A stretch of 64,000 nucleotides of DNA, from the NCBI RefSeq assembly GCF_000734895.2, contig NZ_CP011382.1, forward strand, positions 3,822,700 to 3,886,699, read 5' to 3'. This document shows positions 59,224 through 64,000 of this stretch, one piece after another. Every line of letters starts with the position of its first letter. Positions within the stretch are counted from its first letter, which is position 1. Made by a program: the position numbers and the translations under genes. The notes below the pieces were generated by a model. That model was given only the letters and a program-made list of their open reading frames with translations. It was not told the origin of the DNA and ran no database searches. This DNA is from Calothrix sp. 336/3 (lineage in GTDB: Bacteria > Cyanobacteriota > Cyanobacteriia > Cyanobacteriales > Nostocaceae).

Positions 59224-60286
59224 GATGGCTGGGTCGCCGAAACGTGGTGGACATCCCTGAGAACAGGGCAAAGCAAGTGATAACTCTGACTATGACTATG
59301 CTTTCAATCACTAACGACCCCATTCAGGATAAATCAAATGGGAAGCCCTAATTCTGATAAAGTATACAATGCAACAGAGCTAATTGAGAATTTCAGGGAT
59401 TTTCAGGAAGATTTGCTTTTGGTAAACAGAGAGTAGCTTTTCTCTCAAGAATATCTTCACCTTCCTGGAATAATAAAATTAACTGGGAAACTGTGCTGCA
59501 AGTAACTTTTTTGTTTGATAAATATTTTAGAATCGGGAAATTAGTTTTTCTCTCTAGAAATGTTTTGCCATTACTTGCTGGAAGGGGAAGGGTTAAAGTT
59601 TAAGGGGGAAGGTAAAAACCTTTTCATTTATCCTTCATATTGGCAAATTGATGATGACTAATTGGTGACAATGTGTCTGTTGTCAGAGTTTTCAGTATAG
59701 GTCAAGGCAGTGCAGTTAATCATACTCAGTTTCCGAAAATCTCCTTAAACTCTGAAAACAGAGGATTTAGTTTCCTCCTTTTGTCGGAAATCCAAGGGAG
59801 TATTAATGCTTAACTTAACCGTATTGGGCTATAGGTAAAACAATTAACATTCTCCAGGTGGTGCTGGAAAAATTGAATTGTTGAAAAATTTACTTCCCTT
59901 TTTCAACGTTTAGTTTATCCTCCCAGTGCAAGAGTCACCTTGCGTGGGTTGTTTGGTGGCTAACTTCAGATTTTCCCACTTCTAGAGACTTAGGGGTAGG
60001 GATATTTGTCATGGTTAGTCACTGAAGTCTCAGCAACGTAGTAGTATATTTTGACTATTGTTTCTCGAAAATGTCCGGAGGAATGCTGATGTTCTCCGTA
60101 TCTTGTCTATGGAATAGACAATCAAGCCAAGTCTTAGAAACATTAGTTTGACTATATTCAGAACGGTTAGGTGCTGACAAGGGACAGGTAGCTGGGTTTT
60201 GGGTATGAAGTACTAATTTTTCCCCAGGTGCTAATCCCCAATTTCCTTAATATTTCCCTAATTCCCTAAGTTTAATAGGATTAATT
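59224..60286. promoter_or_regulatory. 1-kb divergent spacer with hairpins
   Basis: No gene is seen. Two clear hairpins lie on the way to the ATPase gene: GTTGAAAAA (59880-59888) with TTTTTCAAC (59899-59907), and TTGTCTAT (60103-60110) with ATAGACAA (60114-60121) around GGA. A smaller one is GAGGA/TCCTC at 59761-59777. Promoters of both flanking transcription units must be here. Confidence 0.4.
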
Positions 60287-61633
60287 ATGCCGTTATTAAA
60301 TTTAACAGAATTCTATCAAGCTTGTAATCCCAGCCGACCACTGATGATGGGAAAAGCGACCGATCGCCGATATTATATCGACTTTGCATCGGTACGGGGT
60401 GGCAAGATTATCGAAGCTTTATTACGTACTATTACCCGACTTTCCCCAGATAAACCCACCTGTCAGCTATTTACTGGACACATTGGTTGCGGTAAATCCA
60501 CAGAACTATTGCGACTGCAAGCAGAATTAGAACATGAGCAATTCCATGTGGTTTACTTCGAGTCTACCCATGTCTTAGAAATGATTGACTTGGATGTCAC
60601 GGATATTTTACTGGCGATCGCGGGACAAGTCAGCGAAAGTTTGGAAGCCATGAAAATCCGTGTCAAACCTTCCTATTTCCGGACATTGTTCACGGATATC
60701 ATTGGTTTTCTACAAACACCCCTGGATTTAGAAGTAGAGGGTGAGCTTTCCGTCGGTATTGCCAAAATTACCGCCAAAACCAAAGAAAGTCCTCAATTAC
60801 GGCGGAGATTGCGCGACTATTTAGAACCGCGCACTGAAAATATTCTTCAGTCTATCAACAAAGAACTGCTAGCAGATGCCGAGAAGCAACTCCAAGCTAG
60901 GGGTAAAAAGGGACTGGTAGTGATTGTCGATAACCTCGATCGAGTTGCTCTCAAAGAGCGCTCCCCCGGACGTTCCTTACCAGAATATCTATTTATCGAT
61001 CGCGGTGAACAATTACGCAAACTTCACTGTCATATCGTCTATACCATTCCCCTAGCGTTGATATTTTCCAACGACAGCGCGGAATTGCACAACCGTCTGG
61101 GTGGAGGTATCGCACCCAAGGTCTTACCGATGATACCAGTCCGCCGGCGCACGGGAGATATTTTTACTCCTGGACTAGAGTTAACTCGCCAAATGATTCT
61201 GGCTAGAGCCTTTCCCGACAATCTGCCGTCAGAAAGGTTACAATTAGTGACAGAAGTATTTGATAGTTTAGATACTCTAGATCGCTTGTGTCTGACTAGT
61301 GGTGGTCATGTCAGAGACTTACTCGGACTCCTGTTTGATTGTCTACGGGAACAAGATCCTCCCTTCGATCGGGACTGTGTGGAACAGGTGATTCAAAAAC
61401 ACCGTGATTTCCGTAGTCATGCTATTGACCCTGATGAGTGGGAGCTAATCTTTCAAGTAGTCCAACAACAACGGGTGAGAGGTGGTATAGAATATCACAC
61501 TCTACTGCGAAGCCTGTTTGTGTTCGAGTACCGTGACCAACATGGAGCTTGGTTTGCGATTAACCCAGTTTTAGCGGAAACTCAACAATTTCAAACATGG
61601 CTACAGAGCACCAACAACCATCAACGGATTTAA
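60287..61633 (+). CDS. AAA/STAND-type P-loop ATPase
   Basis: This 448-residue protein has the Walker A motif GHIGCGKST (about residues 65-73) and Walker B LVVIVDNLDR (about 208-217) with an Arg after the Asp, as in Cdc6/STAND-like ATPases. A sensor region follows, then a C-terminal winged-helix-like part from about 330 (VEQVIQKHRDFRSHAIDPDE). The N-terminus begins MPLLNLTEFYQACNPSRPLM. The last 37 bases overlap the next gene in another frame, so the two are coupled. It probably acts with the large nSTAND protein, as a sensor or assembly ATPase (inference). Confidence 0.85.
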   Translation: MPLLNLTEFYQACNPSRPLMMGKATDRRYYIDFASVRGGKIIEALLRTITRLSPDKPTCQLFTGHIGCGKSTELLRLQAELEHEQFHVVYFESTHVLEMIDLDVTDILLAIAGQVSESLEAMKIRVKPSYFRTLFTDIIGFLQTPLDLEVEGELSVGIAKITAKTKESPQLRRRLRDYLEPRTENILQSINKELLADAEKQLQARGKKGLVVIVDNLDRVALKERSPGRSLPEYLFIDRGEQLRKLHCHIVYTIPLALIFSNDSAELHNRLGGGIAPKVLPMIPVRRRTGDIFTPGLELTRQMILARAFPDNLPSERLQLVTEVFDSLDTLDRLCLTSGGHVRDLLGLLFDCLREQDPPFDRDCVEQVIQKHRDFRSHAIDPDEWELIFQVVQQQRVRGGIEYHTLLRSLFVFEYRDQHGAWFAINPVLAETQQFQTWLQSTNNHQRI

Positions 61634-64000
61634 CGGCAGTCAATGAGCGGGCGTTGACTAGTTTGCGGCGAGCGATCGCCCTTTCCCAAGGTCAGTTTTC
61701 CCTGGTGTTGGTGCGCTGCAACTACGCAAATTTACAAGAGCGAATGTTGCAAAGACTACGTGAAGAATTCCTGGCAGGATATCTGATTCAAGATATTAGT
61801 TTGCCTGTAAATGTCATGAGTTTGTATAGCACTATCCATCGGCAAATTTCCCCCAATGTGGCAGGTTTGATGGTGCTGGGTTTAGAAAAAGTAGAAGCTC
61901 TAGAAAACCTATTAACTACAATCAATCATTTACGGGATGAATTCCGCAAACGTCACTCCTTTCCCATGGTATTTTGGGTGAATGATGAAGTTTTACGACA
62001 ATTGCGGCGTTTAGCTCCCGATTTTACCAATTGGGCTGCCACACCCATCAAACTGGAAATGACGACAGAGGAATTATTGCAATTCCTGCGCCAAGAAACC
62101 AACTCCCTATTTACCAAAATTCTGCACCCCAGTACCCAGCAACACACGGGAACCCCTGTAATTCAGACACAGCAGACAATGGGATTGATTTGGGATTGTA
62201 GCAGTCATGAATTTGGTTGTGCAATTAAAGATTTAGAGAATCGTGGAATTAAGTTAGAGCCAGAACTAAATGCTTGTGTCGAGTTTGTCTTTGGTTTAGA
62301 TAAATACACCCACGACTATATTGATGAAGCAGAAGCCCATTTTCAAAAAAGTCTGGAATTTTGGCAAAAATCTCCCCTAGAAACCACCGTTGATAACTCT
62401 TGGAACCGAGGTCGGGTGTTAGAGTGGGAAACCTCCGTACCATCTGCTTCCACTCCCCCTTCTCCCCATATCTTACGCAAAGGTGTTTTATTATACTGCA
62501 TAGGTTTATGTCACTATCGTCGTGCCGAACGTTATCAAGTAGACAATAGTGATTACTGGGATGCAGCTAAGTCCTATTTTCAGGAAAGTCTGCAAGTATT
62601 TGAAAGTGTTGGTTATACAGCTTTAGTTGCTCAGTTTATCAATCGACTGGCAGAAGTTTTACAGCATCTGCAAGCTTGGGATGAGCTGAAACAGATTGCC
62701 GAGAAGTCTCTTGAACTGCATCAAAATCATGGTACAAGGATTCAGCTTGCCTGTGATTACGGCTTTTTAGGTGAAGTGGCTGTACAAAAAGGCTGGTGGT
62801 CATTAGCAATTCAGAATGCCCATACTGCCTTATTTTACCTAGCTGAGGCGAAAAATGACCCCCATCAAGGGCTATTTCCCCTATTATTAGAACAGATATA
62901 TCGTTTAAATTTAGCCAAAGCTTTAAGGCAAATTCGTGAGCAAAAAATTGCCAGTGATCAGTTAGATATAGCTAGCGAACAACTGCAAACAGCACTAGAA
63001 AAAAGTGACCATCGCTACGATGCCCACAAGTATATTCGCTTACTTAGAACCCTGCGATCGCTCTACTTTCAATCTGGTTTATACGCCCAAGCATTCCGCA
63101 TCCGTCAACAGAGACGTTCTGTAGAGCAACAATACGGTTTTCGGGCATTTATTGGAGCTGGTAGACTCCAACCCCAAAGACAAGTTACCAATCCCGTCTT
63201 AATATCTCCGGTGGTCAGCAGCAGTATTGCTTTAGAAATAGCCGCTTCTGGTCGAGAACGGGATATCAATCAACTCATTGGTAGAATTAGCCGTCCTGAC
63301 CAGAAATTAACCGTAATTCATGGTCAATCTGGAGTGGGTAAGAGTTCCACAGTGACAGCTGGTTTAGTGCCAGCTTTGCAAAATCGGGCAATTATCGACC
63401 AGATAGCTGTACCAGTAGTCGTACAAGTTTATACGGATTGTTGGCTAAGGGCTCTAGGTAAATCTTTGGCAGAAGCCATGGTAGCGATGCGGGGAGAAGA
63501 AAGCACCACCCAGACTCGTGATGCTAATTCAGAAAAACCCGTGCCAATTTTGACCACGGAAGCAGAGATATTTGCCCAGTTACAAAGTAATGCTGATAAC
63601 TACTTAATTACAGTCCTAGTGTTTGACCAATTAGAGGAATTCTTTTTTGGTTGTGAGGAACGCTATGAGAAAGAAAGACTAGATAAATTTCTTTATGATT
63701 GTTTACAAATTCCTTTTGTTAAGGTGATTTTTTCCGTGAGAGAAGATTACTTACATCATTTACTTGACTTTAAACATTTATCAGCCTTAGAGGCTATTAA
63801 TTATAATATTCTCGATAAAAATATTCTCTATCAATTAAACAATTTTACTCCCAATGATGCCAAACATATCATTCAAAAGTTGACAGCGCGATCGCAACTG
63901 AATTTAGAAGCAGAATTAATCGATGTATTAGTAGAAGATTTAGCTGGAGATTTTCAAGAAGTTCGCCCCATTGAATTACAAGTAGTCGGCGCTCAATTAC
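61597..64000 (+). CDS. Large nSTAND protein, 3'-truncated by window end
   Basis: The frame is open from ATG 61597 to the end (at least 801 residues). The N-terminal about 150 residues are an ATPase-like domain without Walker A (LRRAIALSQGQFSLVLVRCN, LMVLGLEKVEALENLL, FPMVFWVNDEVLRQLRRLAP). Repeats of TPR-like helices follow (about 200-510, e.g. YDAHKYIRLLRTLRSLYFQS). An nSTAND-type NTPase then begins near 560, with GQSGVGKSS at 576-584 and Walker B LVFDQLEEFFFG with Asp near 677. The C-terminal effector or sensor domain is beyond the window. It overlaps the upstream ATPase gene by 37 bases. Confidence 0.88.
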   Translation, partial: MATEHQQPSTDLTAVNERALTSLRRAIALSQGQFSLVLVRCNYANLQERMLQRLREEFLAGYLIQDISLPVNVMSLYSTIHRQISPNVAGLMVLGLEKVEALENLLTTINHLRDEFRKRHSFPMVFWVNDEVLRQLRRLAPDFTNWAATPIKLEMTTEELLQFLRQETNSLFTKILHPSTQQHTGTPVIQTQQTMGLIWDCSSHEFGCAIKDLENRGIKLEPELNACVEFVFGLDKYTHDYIDEAEAHFQKSLEFWQKSPLETTVDNSWNRGRVLEWETSVPSASTPPSPHILRKGVLLYCIGLCHYRRAERYQVDNSDYWDAAKSYFQESLQVFESVGYTALVAQFINRLAEVLQHLQAWDELKQIAEKSLELHQNHGTRIQLACDYGFLGEVAVQKGWWSLAIQNAHTALFYLAEAKNDPHQGLFPLLLEQIYRLNLAKALRQIREQKIASDQLDIASEQLQTALEKSDHRYDAHKYIRLLRTLRSLYFQSGLYAQAFRIRQQRRSVEQQYGFRAFIGAGRLQPQRQVTNPVLISPVVSSSIALEIAASGRERDINQLIGRISRPDQKLTVIHGQSGVGKSSTVTAGLVPALQNRAIIDQIAVPVVVQVYTDCWLRALGKSLAEAMVAMRGEESTTQTRDANSEKPVPILTTEAEIFAQLQSNADNYLITVLVFDQLEEFFFGCEERYEKERLDKFLYDCLQIPFVKVIFSVREDYLHHLLDFKHLSALEAINYNILDKNILYQLNNFTPNDAKHIIQKLTARSQLNLEAELIDVLVEDLAGDFQEVRPIELQVVGAQL

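Overview
The window is cyanobacterial chromosome. It carries two psbA genes (D1), psbB-psbT (CP47/PsbT), heme oxygenase for bilin synthesis, DapL-type lysine synthesis and a CtaA-like copper ATPase. The AT-rich DNA is dotted with the octamer GCGATCGC (HIP1), inside and outside genes. Four consecutive genes resemble the hormogonium polysaccharide set (HpsL, HpsN, HpsO, HpsP), and heptanucleotide tandem repeats occur in spacers, so a filamentous, probably Nostocales-type organism is likely. That last step is inference; no heterocyst or nif gene is present.

Layout. 1-9 kb: dapL, a divergent psbA, an ACT-domain malic enzyme, then on the minus strand a membrane-anchored Ser/Thr kinase with an ARC6-like output domain, a VanY-type peptidase and the canonical psbA. 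9-16 kb: an unrecognised gene divergent from a PAS-LuxR regulator, cofG, and two parts of a peptide-type ABC importer. 16-21 kb: psbB-psbT with strongly structured leaders, a CobW GTPase and ho1. 21-31 kb: glmM, the hps-like cluster with a MITE-like repeat, a 1-Cys peroxiredoxin and an SNase-like protein. 31-37 kb: a coiled-coil protein overlapping coaD, a kinase remnant, a subtilase fused to a six-repeat propeller, and a CPBP protease. 37-48 kb: a long gene-poor stretch, small membrane proteins, ctaA, an FHA protein, thyD-like, a DUF2358-cax operon and an adenosine-deaminase-like enzyme. 48-57 kb: a CHASE3-PAS-PAS-kinase-receiver protein, purA (TTG start), rplY, a bifunctional APH/P-loop protein and a YdcF protein. 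57-64 kb: a TPR protein, a 1-kb structured spacer and a divergent pair encoding an AAA/STAND ATPase and a large nSTAND protein that runs off the window end.

Most genes are housekeeping and sit singly or in pairs. The most system-like region is the last 7 kb. There, three proteins share a STAND/TPR architecture, and two of them appear to share a degenerate N-terminal ATPase-like domain. This is the best candidate for an undescribed signalling or conflict system, but its completeness cannot be judged because the window ends inside it.
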